A stretch of DNA of 64,000 nucleotides, from positions 7,721,001-7,785,000 of the forward strand of contig NZ_CP149798.1 in NCBI RefSeq assembly GCF_037940415.1. The letters run 5' to 3'. Made by a program: the position numbers and the translations under genes. This DNA is from Streptomyces sp. f51 (GTDB lineage Bacteria > Actinomycetota > Actinomycetes > Streptomycetales > Streptomycetaceae). The stretch's first letter is position 1. Each line of letters opens with the position of its first letter. Shown here piece after piece: positions 18,781 through 27,209 of the stretch. The notes beneath the pieces are model-generated. The model saw nothing but the letters and a program-made list of their open reading frames with translations, was not told where the DNA came from and did not search any database.

Positions 18781-19245
18781 TCAGCCCAGTTCCAGCACGC
18801 CCACCGTCTGGTCCCCGCTGGTCTCTCCCGTCGGCCGGAAGCCGAGCGCCAGATAGAAGCCCGCCGGACCGTCCGCTCCCGGATGCCAGGTGGTCGTCAG
18901 CCGTGTGCCTCCCCGGCGCCGGATCTCGGCGGCCACGGACTCCACCGCGAAGCGCCCGTAGCCTCCGCCCTGCTTCTTGTCCGCGATGTTGAGACGCCAG
19001 AGCCCGGAGCGGAAGTCGGTGCCCCCGCCGGTCCAGTCGATGTCGAAGAAGGCCATCAGGAACCCGACGGCCTCGACGCCGTCGCGGATGAGCCGGGGCC
19101 ACGCGACCCCTGGATGGACGTAGGCCTCGGCCAGCGACTTCACCACGGGCGCCACCAGATGCTCCTGGTCGGGGCGGACCCGCAGGCCGACAGCGGCCTC
19201 GAAGTTGTCAGGGGTGATCTCTTGCAGATACGGCGACGTCGGCAT
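18781..19245 (-). CDS. GNAT acetyltransferase (SpeG/PaiA-like)
   Basis: A 154-aa GNAT-fold N-acetyltransferase. It shows the N-terminal LQEITPDNFEAAVGLRV strand-helix. The acetyl-CoA-binding region appears as WRLNIADKKQGGGYGRFAVESV (motif A, Q-x-x-G-x-G variant), followed by TWHPGADGPAGFYLALGFRPTGE (motif B). This pattern resembles spermidine/polyamine acetyltransferases, but the substrate is inferred. ATG at 19245 is 7-8 nt after a TAGAGT box, so it may be translated from a leaderless mRNA. Confidence 0.88.
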   Translation of the reverse strand: MPTSPYLQEITPDNFEAAVGLRVRPDQEHLVAPVVKSLAEAYVHPGVAWPRLIRDGVEAVGFLMAFFDIDWTGGGTDFRSGLWRLNIADKKQGGGYGRFAVESVAAEIRRRGGTRLTTTWHPGADGPAGFYLALGFRPTGETSGDQTVGVLELG

Positions 19246-19327
19246 GCCCGCACTCTAGGCAGACCCCACCGCCCACCCCCTCCGGGGTACGCGATCGCCC
19301 CCGTACGCGATCTGGCACCCTGGTGAG

Positions 19328-20080
19328 GTGCACCCCACGCCCATCACGCCTGATGCGCCGGCCGCGGTGCGCAGCCCGCTTCTCACCCAGTGGTGGCTCG
19401 ACCTCGCCTTCGTCCACTGGGCCGTCGATCCCGCGGACGTCGCCCCGCTGCTGCCGCACGGGCTCACCGCGGACACCCACGACGGGGTCACCTACGCCGG
19501 GCTCGTCGCCTTCCGGATGGAGAAGGTGGGCTGGCTCCGGCTCCCCGGGGTCCCGTACTTCGGCTCCTTCCCGGAGACCAACGTGCGCCTCTACTCGGTC
19601 GACGCCTACGGCCGCCGCGGGGTCGTCTTCCGGTCCATGTACGCCTCACGGCTCGTGCCGGTGCTCCTGGGACGCCTCGGCTTCCGGCTCCCGTACCGGT
19701 GGTCCCGCATGGACGTACGAACGGACGGCGACACCGTCACGTACAGCAGTTCCCGGCACCTGCCCCGGACCTCCCGCGCGCGGAGCCGCATCGTCGTCAG
19801 GGTCGGCCGGCCCATCGCGGAACCAACGGAGTTGGAGCACTTCCTCACGGCCCGCTGGGGCATGCACAACGCCTTCTCCCGCGGCACCGGCTACCTCGCC
19901 AACGACCATCCGCGCTGGCCGCTCCACCGCGCGGAGCTGATCAGCTGCGAGGAGAACCTCCTCACGGCGGCCGGACTCCCGGCCCCCGACGGGCCACCGG
20001 TCAGCGTCCTGTACTCGCCCGGAGTCCCCGTACGCCTCGGCAGACCCGCCGGCCTGACACCCCCGGCACCACCGGCCTGA
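19328..20080 (+). CDS. YqjF/DUF2071 family protein
   Basis: A 250-aa DUF2071 protein, a family with an acetoacetate-decarboxylase-like fold and no proven reaction. Characteristic segments are LLTQWWLDLAFVHWAVDP, LLPHGLTADTHDG, YAGLVAFRM, FPETNVRLY and RWGMHNAFSRGTGYLAND. The GTG at 19328 follows a GGTGAGG sequence. It is convergent with the membrane protein at 20142-21188 and divergent from the acetyltransferase. Cytoplasmic, no signal peptide. Confidence 0.88.
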   Translation: MHPTPITPDAPAAVRSPLLTQWWLDLAFVHWAVDPADVAPLLPHGLTADTHDGVTYAGLVAFRMEKVGWLRLPGVPYFGSFPETNVRLYSVDAYGRRGVVFRSMYASRLVPVLLGRLGFRLPYRWSRMDVRTDGDTVTYSSSRHLPRTSRARSRIVVRVGRPIAEPTELEHFLTARWGMHNAFSRGTGYLANDHPRWPLHRAELISCEENLLTAAGLPAPDGPPVSVLYSPGVPVRLGRPAGLTPPAPPA

Positions 20081-20141
20081 CACCGCCGGACCATGTCCCG
20101 CCGACAGGTCCGCCGGATCATCGAGTTATCGATTCATCGGC

Positions 20142-21188
20142 TCATCGGGCGGATCGTTCGGGGATCCTCGGAAGGACCTTCTCGGCGATGGCCAGGAGGG
20201 CGCTGTCGCCCGGCAGGGCCCCGTTCTGGCTCCACACGGTGATGTCGAAGGAGCCGCCGTGGTCCTTGCGGTCCAGGGCCACGGACAGCGTCCTGGCCAG
20301 GGGACCCTGCCCGACCGGTCCACCGGATCCGCCGCTCCCGAGATCGATCTTGATCTCCATGGTGTGGTCCGAGAAGAGGACCGCGGGCCGGCCGAGGACC
20401 TTGAGCGTCCTGATGTCCTGCTCGTTCCCGTACTTCATCAGCTTCACGTACTGATCGGTCGTCATGTCGTTGTAGGTGGCCGAGACATGCACGGTGTACG
20501 TGTCGAACGCGATCTCGGCGTCCGGTTCGGCGACCTTTCCGTCGGTCAGGGCGGCGGTGTTGTTGTTGCTGGAAACGGTGGTCGCGGTCTCTCCCGGTGT
20601 TCCCAGGAGCTCGGCCAGGTCGGGCCGGTTGAGCGCCTCGCACAGTTCCTCGCCGGTCACGGGCCGGGGCGTCCGCTGGTAGGCCTTCGGCAGCTTCTCG
20701 TGCGTTGCGTCCGAACAGGTCTCGGGCCGCGGGGTGATGTCGTCGGAGGGCATGAAGCGCGGCCCCAGCCACACGGTGGCTCCGAGCACCCCGAACAGGG
20801 CCAGGGCCGCGAAGGCCTGGGCCCACGCGTTGTGCTTCTCGGGCTCCTTCTTCTTCGCGGTGTCCGGGCCGGGCCGCGGACCGGTTCCGGCCGGAGGCTG
20901 GACCTGGACCTGGACCTGGGGCGGGGGGAGAGGCGGGGCGGCGGCGCCGACTGCCGCCCCGTCGGCGGAGGTTGCCGGCTGCGGGTTCCGGCGTGCGCGC
21001 AGAGCCCGTACCACCAGGTGAACCCGTATCGCGGTGAACACGAGAAACAGCAGGCCCAGGCCGGCCGTGACCAGATGGCCATCGCGGAAGGCGAGATACA
21101 GAAGGCGGACGCCGAGGACGGATCCGAGCACGATGAGCAGGGGCTCACGGACCCAGAACGGCAGAAGGCGCAGGAGGAAACCGAGCAT
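20142..21188 (-). CDS. Membrane-anchored protein of unknown function, 348 aa
   Basis: Two N-terminal hydrophobic segments (residues about 15-32 and 38-60), a Pro/Gln-rich linker (PPPQVQVQVQPP), a third membrane segment (about 125-145) and a polar domain of about 200 residues, probably extracellular. That domain begins with a Cys (PETCSDATHEKLP) and contains ELCEALNRPDLAELLG and a strand-rich end. This resembles streptomycete DUF6215-type proteins from memory, which I cannot confirm. The start codon is the ATG at 21188. The role is unknown. Confidence 0.75.
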   Translation of the reverse strand: MLGFLLRLLPFWVREPLLIVLGSVLGVRLLYLAFRDGHLVTAGLGLLFLVFTAIRVHLVVRALRARRNPQPATSADGAAVGAAAPPLPPPQVQVQVQPPAGTGPRPGPDTAKKKEPEKHNAWAQAFAALALFGVLGATVWLGPRFMPSDDITPRPETCSDATHEKLPKAYQRTPRPVTGEELCEALNRPDLAELLGTPGETATTVSSNNNTAALTDGKVAEPDAEIAFDTYTVHVSATYNDMTTDQYVKLMKYGNEQDIRTLKVLGRPAVLFSDHTMEIKIDLGSGGSGGPVGQGPLARTLSVALDRKDHGGSFDITVWSQNGALPGDSALLAIAEKVLPRIPERSAR

Positions 21189-21349
21189 CCGGCGATCTCA
21201 TCAGGACAAGATCATATTCGCCATGATGGAAGCCACAGTTCCGGACATGTGCGGGGCTGTTCCTGCCGGGGGAGGCCCCGAAGCTCCGAAGCCGGGTGGC
21301 GACGCGGCGCGCGGCCGAGCGGCCGGCTCAGAGCGACCGGCTCACCGGC

Positions 21350-22345
21350 TCAGACCTCGATGCCCCGGTAGACGCGGAGCATCAGCTGGAGGCGCGCGAT
21401 CTGACCGGGCGTGAATTCGGTCGCGCAGGAGTCGAGGCCCATGTCCATATAGTTGCGGATCGGGTCCGTTCCCTCGCTCGGACAGCTGTCGCGGTTCTCG
21501 GGACAGCCGGTGGACGCGTAGGCCTCGGCAGGGGTGTCGCTCACGTAGTCGCCGTCGGGGTCGGTGCAGCCGCCCTGGAAGGTGTGGAACAGACCCGCCC
21601 AGTGCCCGACCATGCGCACCGCGGTCTTCCCCAGGGCGCGGTCGCTCTGGTCACCGCCGGGGAGTGTTCCGGGACGCACGATGATGCCGTCCGCGACCGG
21701 GTTCTGGGCGTAGTCCCACGGGAAGGCCGCGTCGCCGAACGGGCCCCTGCCCTCGGGGCTGGTCGCGCCCAGGGAGTAGACGTTCAGGTCCGCCGGGCCG
21801 CCCTGGCGGAGCGCGCGGGCCATGTCCGAGCGGACCGGTGAGCCGGTCGGCGCGTCGAACCATCCCGGGTTCAGGGTGCGGTCGATGCCGGCCAGGGCGA
21901 ACGACAGACCCGTGCCGGAGAACGCCCGGTTGAGAACGCCGATCTGCTCCTGGACGGCGGAGTCCGGGACAGAACCGCCCTGCACGGTGGCGTCCTTGCC
22001 GATCGCATGCCAGTACACGGGGATGCTCACCGGGCCGCGCCTTGTGTGCACGGGACTGCTCATTGGGCCGCGCTTCACGTGCGCGGGACTGCTCACCTGG
22101 ACCCGCTTCGGGGCGGCGGCGACGGAGGAGGCGGCGGCCACGCGCCGGGAGAAGTCCCTCTCCACGGCCGCCGCGGCGGCCGGGCCGAGGACGTTCGCCG
22201 AGCCGGCCGTCCCCGCTCGCTGCGGACGGACACAGGACGCGCTCACCGCCCCGGCCGTCAGGGCGGGCACGGCGGTCGAACAGGTCGTCGCCACCACGAA
22301 GGCCAACGCCGTGCGGGACCACCACCGGCCGGAAGAACCAGACAC
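21350..22345 (-). CDS. Secreted M43 (pappalysin/cytophagalysin-like) protein with destroyed zinc motif
   Basis: A 331-aa exported protein. The signal peptide spans roughly residues 1-37 (RTALAFVVATTCSTAVPALTA). The mature domain matches extracellular M43 metallopeptidases: NVYSLG, GDAAFPWDY, then GHWAGLFHTFQGGC, DYVSDTPAE, NYMDMGLDSC and a TPGQIARLQ tail. The family motif HExxHxxGxxH appears as R244-M245-V-G-H248-W-A-G-L-F-H254: the first zinc His and the catalytic Glu are replaced. It is therefore predicted inactive, although two metal-ligand His remain. A short repeat (HVKRGPM / HTRRGPV) precedes the domain. GTG at 22345 has GAGGAG 7 nt upstream. Confidence 0.85.
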   Translation of the reverse strand: MSGSSGRWWSRTALAFVVATTCSTAVPALTAGAVSASCVRPQRAGTAGSANVLGPAAAAAVERDFSRRVAAASSVAAAPKRVQVSSPAHVKRGPMSSPVHTRRGPVSIPVYWHAIGKDATVQGGSVPDSAVQEQIGVLNRAFSGTGLSFALAGIDRTLNPGWFDAPTGSPVRSDMARALRQGGPADLNVYSLGATSPEGRGPFGDAAFPWDYAQNPVADGIIVRPGTLPGGDQSDRALGKTAVRMVGHWAGLFHTFQGGCTDPDGDYVSDTPAEAYASTGCPENRDSCPSEGTDPIRNYMDMGLDSCATEFTPGQIARLQLMLRVYRGIEV

Positions 22346-22524
22346 GCCACCACTCCTCGCCTGCGCACGGACACCCGGGACCACGAACAGTGGACAGGCC
22401 AGGCCCCTCGCGGCCCGGGCCCCACGACGCGACCACGTACTCCCGGCGGCCAAGATCACTCGCACGGCCCCGACGGGCCCCGGGGCGCGCGGGTCCGCGG
22501 GCCTGGTGGCGGCGACTGCCGGGC

Positions 22525-23436
22525 TCAGGTGGAGGGCTGGGCGGTGGCGGTGTTGTTCTGCGGGGGGAAGCCGCCCCACTGCGGGGAGGGAGAGGGAGCG
22601 GGGGTGGTGATGGGGGCGCCCTTGGCCCAGTCGCGGTACTTCACCGAGAAGGGGTCGGAGGTGAACTTGGACAAGTAGTCCGGTTCGGTGCGGTGGAAGG
22701 GAACGGTCAGCTGCACGGACACCGGCAGGTGGTCGGGGCCGGTGGTGAGGGTGAAGGTGAGTTCCTGGCCCGGGCTCGCCTTGGCGTAGGGGCGGTAGAA
22801 GAAGCCTCCGGCCGGGTCGGAGGCCAGGGTGGCGAGGGGGACCTGGCCGGTGATGACCCGTCCGGCGTCACCGGTCTCGCGGTAGTGGTCGGCGTGCTCC
22901 ACCAGCGCCGTGAGATGTTCCGGCGAGGCCAGCCAGCGCGTCTGGAGGGCGTTGTTGACGTCGAGGTTGTTCCTCGCGGCACCGGCGGCATCGCCGACGT
23001 AGGCGGTCGGCCCGTACGCGTCGGTGCCGGTGGCGGGGGAGTTGTCCGGGGTCACCCAGGCGTGGTCCCCGATCACCACGACGTCCGGGGGGAACCACGG
23101 GTCCTCGCCCGGGTCGTACCCGACATGCGTCGCGGCGGCCGTGCTGCCGCCCGAGGACATGCCGATACGGCCCTGGCCGTAGAACTGGGCGGGGTCGCTC
23201 GTATTGCGTGCCGAGATGTCGAAGGCGGCCACGGAACGGCTGGTCATCGCCCGGCCGATGGCGCGCGCGGCCCGCTGCTGCGGGGTCGTGCCCGGCGAGG
23301 CGGCGGTTCCGCCGCCCGCGCCGGCAGCCGGCGAGGTCGGTGGGGCACTCGTCCGCGTGCCAGGAGCTCCCGCCGAGCATCCGGCCACCGCGGCGGCCAC
23401 GGCCACCAGGCCGATCCACACCCCTCGTCCACGCAC
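22525..23436 (-). CDS. Lipoprotein of unknown function, 303 aa
   Basis: Signal peptide with lipobox VAGC (cleavage before Cys about residue 18), then a Ser/Pro/Gly linker. The soluble domain begins near residue 45 (AARAIGRAMTSRSVAAFDIS...). The strand-rich pattern with LPVSVQLTVPF resembles LppX/LprG-like or LolA-like lipid-binding folds, which is only a structural guess. The tail is Pro/Ser-rich. GTG at 23436 follows GGGGGA; the longer open frame upstream is not coding. It acts on the outer face of the membrane. Confidence 0.82.
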   Translation of the reverse strand: MRGRGVWIGLVAVAAAVAGCSAGAPGTRTSAPPTSPAAGAGGGTAASPGTTPQQRAARAIGRAMTSRSVAAFDISARNTSDPAQFYGQGRIGMSSGGSTAAATHVGYDPGEDPWFPPDVVVIGDHAWVTPDNSPATGTDAYGPTAYVGDAAGAARNNLDVNNALQTRWLASPEHLTALVEHADHYRETGDAGRVITGQVPLATLASDPAGGFFYRPYAKASPGQELTFTLTTGPDHLPVSVQLTVPFHRTEPDYLSKFTSDPFSVKYRDWAKGAPITTPAPSPSPQWGGFPPQNNTATAQPST

Positions 23437-23606
23437 CGCAGTTCCCCCGTCGTCCTCTGCCCACAGCACGCCCGCGCACCGGACAATGCCGGTGATACGC
23501 GGTCGAGGGGTGAACCTACCGCCCGGATGCGATGCGGGGGCGGATACCGCCGAATATGCGGCGCGACACGGGCAAATGTGCGCTCCCGGCGGCGTGCTTC
23601 TTCGTC

Positions 23607-23966
23607 TCAGCGGAACTCGTGGACCACCTGGATCCCGCCGACGATGTGGGCATTGAAGTCGTCCAACTCCTCCGCGGGAACCCATAGTTCGAGGATCGTC
23701 CGCCCGCCGGCCTGCTGGACGGGATACCGGCTCAGGAACTCCGAGTCGACCTCGAAGCGCGTGACGAAGCCGGCGCCGTCGTGCTTCACGTTCCAGTCCC
23801 GCGCGATCCTGACCGCGTAGTCCTCGTTGAGGACCGGGTAGAAGATCGGCTGCTCGGGCAGCCGGGGCGGCCAGGCACGCCAGTTCAACTCCCGGACCAG
23901 GTCCAGCTCCTTGGGGCCGGTGGGGCGCCACAGGGTCGTCGTCGCTCGCCGGCCGGTCATCCGCAT
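23607..23966 (-). CDS. Small conserved protein (annotated elsewhere as ADP-ribosylation/crystallin J1)
   Basis: A 119-aa protein with the conserved run TLWRPTGPKELDLV...WPPRLPEQPIFYPVLNEDYA, then WNVKHDGAGFVTRFEVDSEFL and ELWVPAEELDDFNAHIVG. I know this set as a widespread small family often labelled ADP-ribosylation/crystallin J1, with no demonstrated activity. ATG at 23966 is the likely start (AGAGAG upstream); ATG at 23987 is an alternative. Monocistronic by appearance. Confidence 0.75.
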   Translation of the reverse strand: MRMTGRRATTTLWRPTGPKELDLVRELNWRAWPPRLPEQPIFYPVLNEDYAVRIARDWNVKHDGAGFVTRFEVDSEFLSRYPVQQAGGRTILELWVPAEELDDFNAHIVGGIQVVHEFR

Positions 23967-24110
23967 CGCTCTCTGAGGGGAGCCCACCAGTACGGCGGGT
24001 CGGGAGCCCGGACGATACCGGCACCGTGAACCCGGCAGCCACGCAGTTTCAACACCCCGACCGGCGTGCCTCGTTGGGCCCGATAGGCCAGGTCGCCGGA
24101 GGAAGGACCT

Positions 24111-24449
24111 TCAGCCTTCCCTGTCTCCGGCCGGGATCAGGTGCGGGGCGCGGGCTCCGAGGATGCCGAGGACTTCTCGCAGGGCCGGGCCGTGGAGGTC
24201 CGGGAAGAAGTCCTGGTCGATCCTGTCCTCGCGGGCCCAGATGCCGGCGAGCGACTCGGCGCAGTGCTGGGCCAGGACGCTTTCGAACTGTTCCCGCCGG
24301 AGGATCTTGAAGATCTCCTGTTCGAACCAGGTTCCCGAGTGGTCCTCCAGGTCCATGGCGGCGTCGAGCTGGTCTCCCTCGGGTGCGTCAGGGGCGTTGA
24401 GGATGGCGAGCAACTGGACCGCGACGAAGTCGTCCGGCTGTGACGTCAT
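24111..24449 (-). CDS. Hypothetical acidic protein, 112 aa (second gene of a pair)
   Basis: A 112-aa acidic helical protein (MTSQPDDFVAVQLLAILNAP...) that ends LIPAGDREG. ATG at 24449 follows GAGGGAG by 8 nt and overlaps the end of the upstream gene by 4 nt, so the two are translationally coupled. No motif is recognised. Small acidic proteins in coupled pairs can be antitoxins or immunity proteins, but that is only a possibility. Confidence 0.72.
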   Translation of the reverse strand: MTSQPDDFVAVQLLAILNAPDAPEGDQLDAAMDLEDHSGTWFEQEIFKILRREQFESVLAQHCAESLAGIWAREDRIDQDFFPDLHGPALREVLGILGARAPHLIPAGDREG

Positions 24450-24754
24450 CGACGTGACTCCCTCTCTCGAACCGGCCTTCGTTCCGTGACCGTGGCGGTC
24501 CAGCAGTCCGGTCGGTCGGACGCGCGCCAGAGGACCTCGAGCTGTCGGCGGGTCGGTTCCTCCGCCTTGTGCAGGAGGGCCGCCTGGGCGATGCCCGGCT
24601 CGGACGAGGGCGGGGGACCGGCGAGCGCGCCGTCGGCGATGCCGTCCGGTCCGGTGAAGTAGACCGCGTACCTCCATCCGTCAGGGGTCCGGTACACGAC
24701 GAGGTGCGTCGGTGTCCCGAGGGTGTGCCAGAACGGCTGACGGTTGCTTGCCAT
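24446..24754 (-). CDS. Hypothetical protein, 102 aa (first gene of a pair)
   Basis: A 102-aa protein (MASNRQPFWHTLGTPTHLVVYRTPDGWRY...) with a strand-rich N-terminal half (two antiparallel strands around a DGW turn) and a basic helical C-terminal half ending in RRPVRERESRR. Its 3' end overlaps the start of 24111-24449 by 4 nt. No signal peptide. I do not recognise the family. Together the pair forms a small two-gene operon. Confidence 0.72.
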   Translation of the reverse strand: MASNRQPFWHTLGTPTHLVVYRTPDGWRYAVYFTGPDGIADGALAGPPPSSEPGIAQAALLHKAEEPTRRQLEVLWRASDRPDCWTATVTERRPVRERESRR

Positions 24755-24898
24755 GCGGCACGGTAGTGCCCCGGTCGAACTCGCCGCCCGTACGGTGCTG
24801 TTCCGTGACCGCCCGCCCCGGCGGTCTGATCACTCGGCGAGGACCGGGCCCGGCGCCGTCCGGGTCGTGATGTCAGAGGTGCCGCATACGATCCGGGG

Positions 24899-25306
24899 AT
24901 GCGAGCTTCAGGAACGTTCAAAGTCGCCGGATTCACCCCGGCACCGGTGCCGGGACCCGCGATCGAGACGGCACTGCCCGTCGGCGTCGCCACGATGGAC
25001 AAGCAGTACGAGGGCGAGATCGCCGGGCGCTCCGCCACGTTGTTCACCGCCGCGTTCGACCAGTCCAGCGGGGTGGGGACGTACGTCGCCATGGAGTCCT
25101 TCGAGGGGACGCTCCACGGCCGGGCCGGCGCCTTCAACTTCGCGCACTCCGCGACGACCCTGGGCGAGGACAGGCAGAGCGAGTTCTTCGTCATCGTGCC
25201 GACCAGCGGCACGGGCGCGCTGGCCGGGATCACCGGGACCGGCGGCATGGCCGTCGACGCGGACGGCACCCACCGCATCTGGTTCGACTACGAACTCGGC
25301 GACTAG
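24899..25306 (+). CDS. DUF3224 family protein
   Basis: A 135-aa beta-barrel-like protein of the DUF3224 family. The characteristic parts are YEGEIAGRSATLFTAAFD, GTYVAMESFEGTLHGRAGAFNFAHSAT, SEFFVIVPTSGTGALAGITGTGGM and the acidic end HRIWFDYELG. The fold is allene-oxide-cyclase-like. No enzyme activity is established. A TACGAT box about 10 nt before the ATG suggests a leaderless transcript. Confidence 0.9.
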   Translation: MRASGTFKVAGFTPAPVPGPAIETALPVGVATMDKQYEGEIAGRSATLFTAAFDQSSGVGTYVAMESFEGTLHGRAGAFNFAHSATTLGEDRQSEFFVIVPTSGTGALAGITGTGGMAVDADGTHRIWFDYELGD

Positions 25307-25345
25307 GCCGACCGGACCGACCGACCGACCGACCGACCGGACCGG
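25307..25345. repeat. (CCGA)n simple repeat
   Basis: Immediately after the DUF3224 stop, tetranucleotide CCGA/CGAC units repeat about nine times with two CCGGA interruptions. A slippage tract, not coding. Confidence 0.85.
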
Positions 25346-25500
25346 CGCGTCGCGAAGGGGCCGCCGGGGATTTCCGCGCTCGCGGGCGCGGGACTGCGCG
25401 CCGGCCGTGCCGTCCCCGGGGAGACCCGCCGCGGTGGGCGCCCGGCTGCTCTGGTGTGTCCCTCGCCCGCGGCGGGCCCCCGCGCTGCTTGAATCGCCAC

Positions 25501-26865
25501 ATGACCAAGAGTGACGATGAGGCTCTTTTCGGTAACCGGTTCCTGACCGTGCCCGCCCCCGCGGACCACTTCCCCGAGGAAGGCATGGCCGCGACGGATG
25601 CGATGAGGCTCGTGGACGTGGACCTCGCCATGGAAGGCGACCCGCAGCGCAACCTCGCCACGTTCGTCACCACCTGGATGGAGCCCGAGGCGCAGCGGCT
25701 GATCGCCGAGAACCTCCACCGCAACTTCATCGACCACGCGGAGTACCCCATCTCCGCCGAGATCGAGCAGCGCTGCGTGCGCATGCTCGCCGACCTCTTC
25801 CACGCGCCCGGCCCGACGGCCGGATGCCGGACGCAGGGATCGTCCGAGGCGATCATGCTCGGCGCGCTGTCGCTGAAGTGGAAGTGGCGCGAGCGCCGTC
25901 AGGCGGCCGGCCTGTCCACCGACCGGCCCAACCTGGTCTTCGGGGGTGACGTCCACGTCGTATGGGAGAAGTTCTGCCGGTACTTCGACGTCGAGCCGCG
26001 GATCGTGCCGCTCGCCGAGGACAAGTACACGATCGGCCCGGAGGACGTGGAGCCCCACCTCGACGAGAACACCATCGGTGTCGTCGCCGTCCTGGGCACC
26101 ACGTTCACCGGCCACAAGGACGATGTCGTCGGGATCGACAAGCTCCTGCGGGACATCCGCGAGAAGCGGGACCTCGACATCCCGATCCATGTCGACGGCG
26201 CCAGCGGCGCGTTCGTGTGGCCCTTCCTCTACCCGGACTCGAAGTGGGACTTCCGGCTGGAGCAGGTGCGGTCCATCAACGTCTCGGGGCACAAGTACGG
26301 CCTGGTCTACCCCGGCATCGGATGGCTGGTCTTCCGCGAGGAGTCCGACCTGGCCAAGGACCTCGTGTTCTACGAGAACTACCTGGGCAAGACCGACGCG
26401 ACGTTCACGCTGAACTTCTCCACCGGCGCGTCGATGGTGCTCGCGCAGTACTACAACTTCGTACGGCTGGGCCGTCAGGGCTACACCTACGTCATGAAGA
26501 TGATGCAGCAGAACGCCCACGCCCTGGCGGACAACCTGCGCGACAGCGGCCGCTTCGAGGTGATCGGCGCCGACCTCGAACAACTGCCGCTGGTCGCCTT
26601 CCGCCTGGCCGGCGAGCACGCCTACGACGAGTCCGACATCGCCTGGCAGCTCTCGGCCGAACGGGGCTGGATGGTGCCGGCCTACACGCTCCCGCCCAAC
26701 GCGGAGCGGGTGAAGATCATGCGCGCCCTGGTCAAGGAGACCATGAGCCGCGAGCAGATCGACCAACTGGGCCGCGACATCGCCGACGCCTGCCGCACCC
26801 TGGACGCCAAGGGCGCGACCCACACGACCGAACGGACCCAGGTCAAGCGCGGCACCGGCTACTGA
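25501..26865 (+). CDS. gadB: Glutamate decarboxylase
   Basis: A 454-aa pyridoxal-phosphate enzyme that converts glutamate to GABA and CO2, consuming a proton. It carries the group II decarboxylase marks: CRTQGSSEAIMLGALSLKW, HVVWEKFCRYFDVEPR, HVDGASGAFVWPF (Asp that pairs with the PLP nitrogen) and NVSGHKYGLVYPGIGW with the PLP-binding Lys. Length and end match bacterial GadB. No ribosome site is visible before ATG 25501, so a leaderless message is possible. No GABA antiporter gene is adjacent, so an acid-resistance role is not shown. Confidence 0.95.
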   Translation: MTKSDDEALFGNRFLTVPAPADHFPEEGMAATDAMRLVDVDLAMEGDPQRNLATFVTTWMEPEAQRLIAENLHRNFIDHAEYPISAEIEQRCVRMLADLFHAPGPTAGCRTQGSSEAIMLGALSLKWKWRERRQAAGLSTDRPNLVFGGDVHVVWEKFCRYFDVEPRIVPLAEDKYTIGPEDVEPHLDENTIGVVAVLGTTFTGHKDDVVGIDKLLRDIREKRDLDIPIHVDGASGAFVWPFLYPDSKWDFRLEQVRSINVSGHKYGLVYPGIGWLVFREESDLAKDLVFYENYLGKTDATFTLNFSTGASMVLAQYYNFVRLGRQGYTYVMKMMQQNAHALADNLRDSGRFEVIGADLEQLPLVAFRLAGEHAYDESDIAWQLSAERGWMVPAYTLPPNAERVKIMRALVKETMSREQIDQLGRDIADACRTLDAKGATHTTERTQVKRGTGY

Positions 26866-26939
26866 CCCCGCCCTGCCGCAGCGCCGGCAGCCGCGGAACG
26901 CGGGCCCGGTGTCCCCGGACGGCTCAGGCCGGGGCCACC

Positions 26940-27098
26940 GGGCCTGTCGGCGCGCCGGCGGAACCCGGCGCCGAGGTGTTCATCCGGATCGCCGCGTACG
27001 CGGGGGCCGCGCGCGCCTTCGAGGGCTACCGGATCGCCTCGCAGGTCTTCGCCGAGGCCGCACAGGACCAGGGACCCGGTGCGACGGCAGGCGTCTGA
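26940..27098 (+). pseudogene. Possible remnant of a carboxymuconolactone decarboxylase/AhpD-like gene
   Basis: A frame ending at TGA 27096-27098 encodes FIRIAAYAGAARAFEGYRI followed by ASQVFAEA. This matches the C-terminal helix pair of carboxymuconolactone-decarboxylase-like proteins as I remember them. There is no start and no upstream half, only gadB's 3' end. Most likely a decayed gene end. Confidence 0.4.
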
Positions 27099-27209
27099 GG
27101 GGATTTCAGGTGTCGGACATCACTGTTTTGGTACAGAGTCCGCAGGTCACTCGGATGGCCTAGTGTTCCCGATGGGCCGTCTGGTCTCTTGCGAAGAAGG
27201 ATGTGCTCT

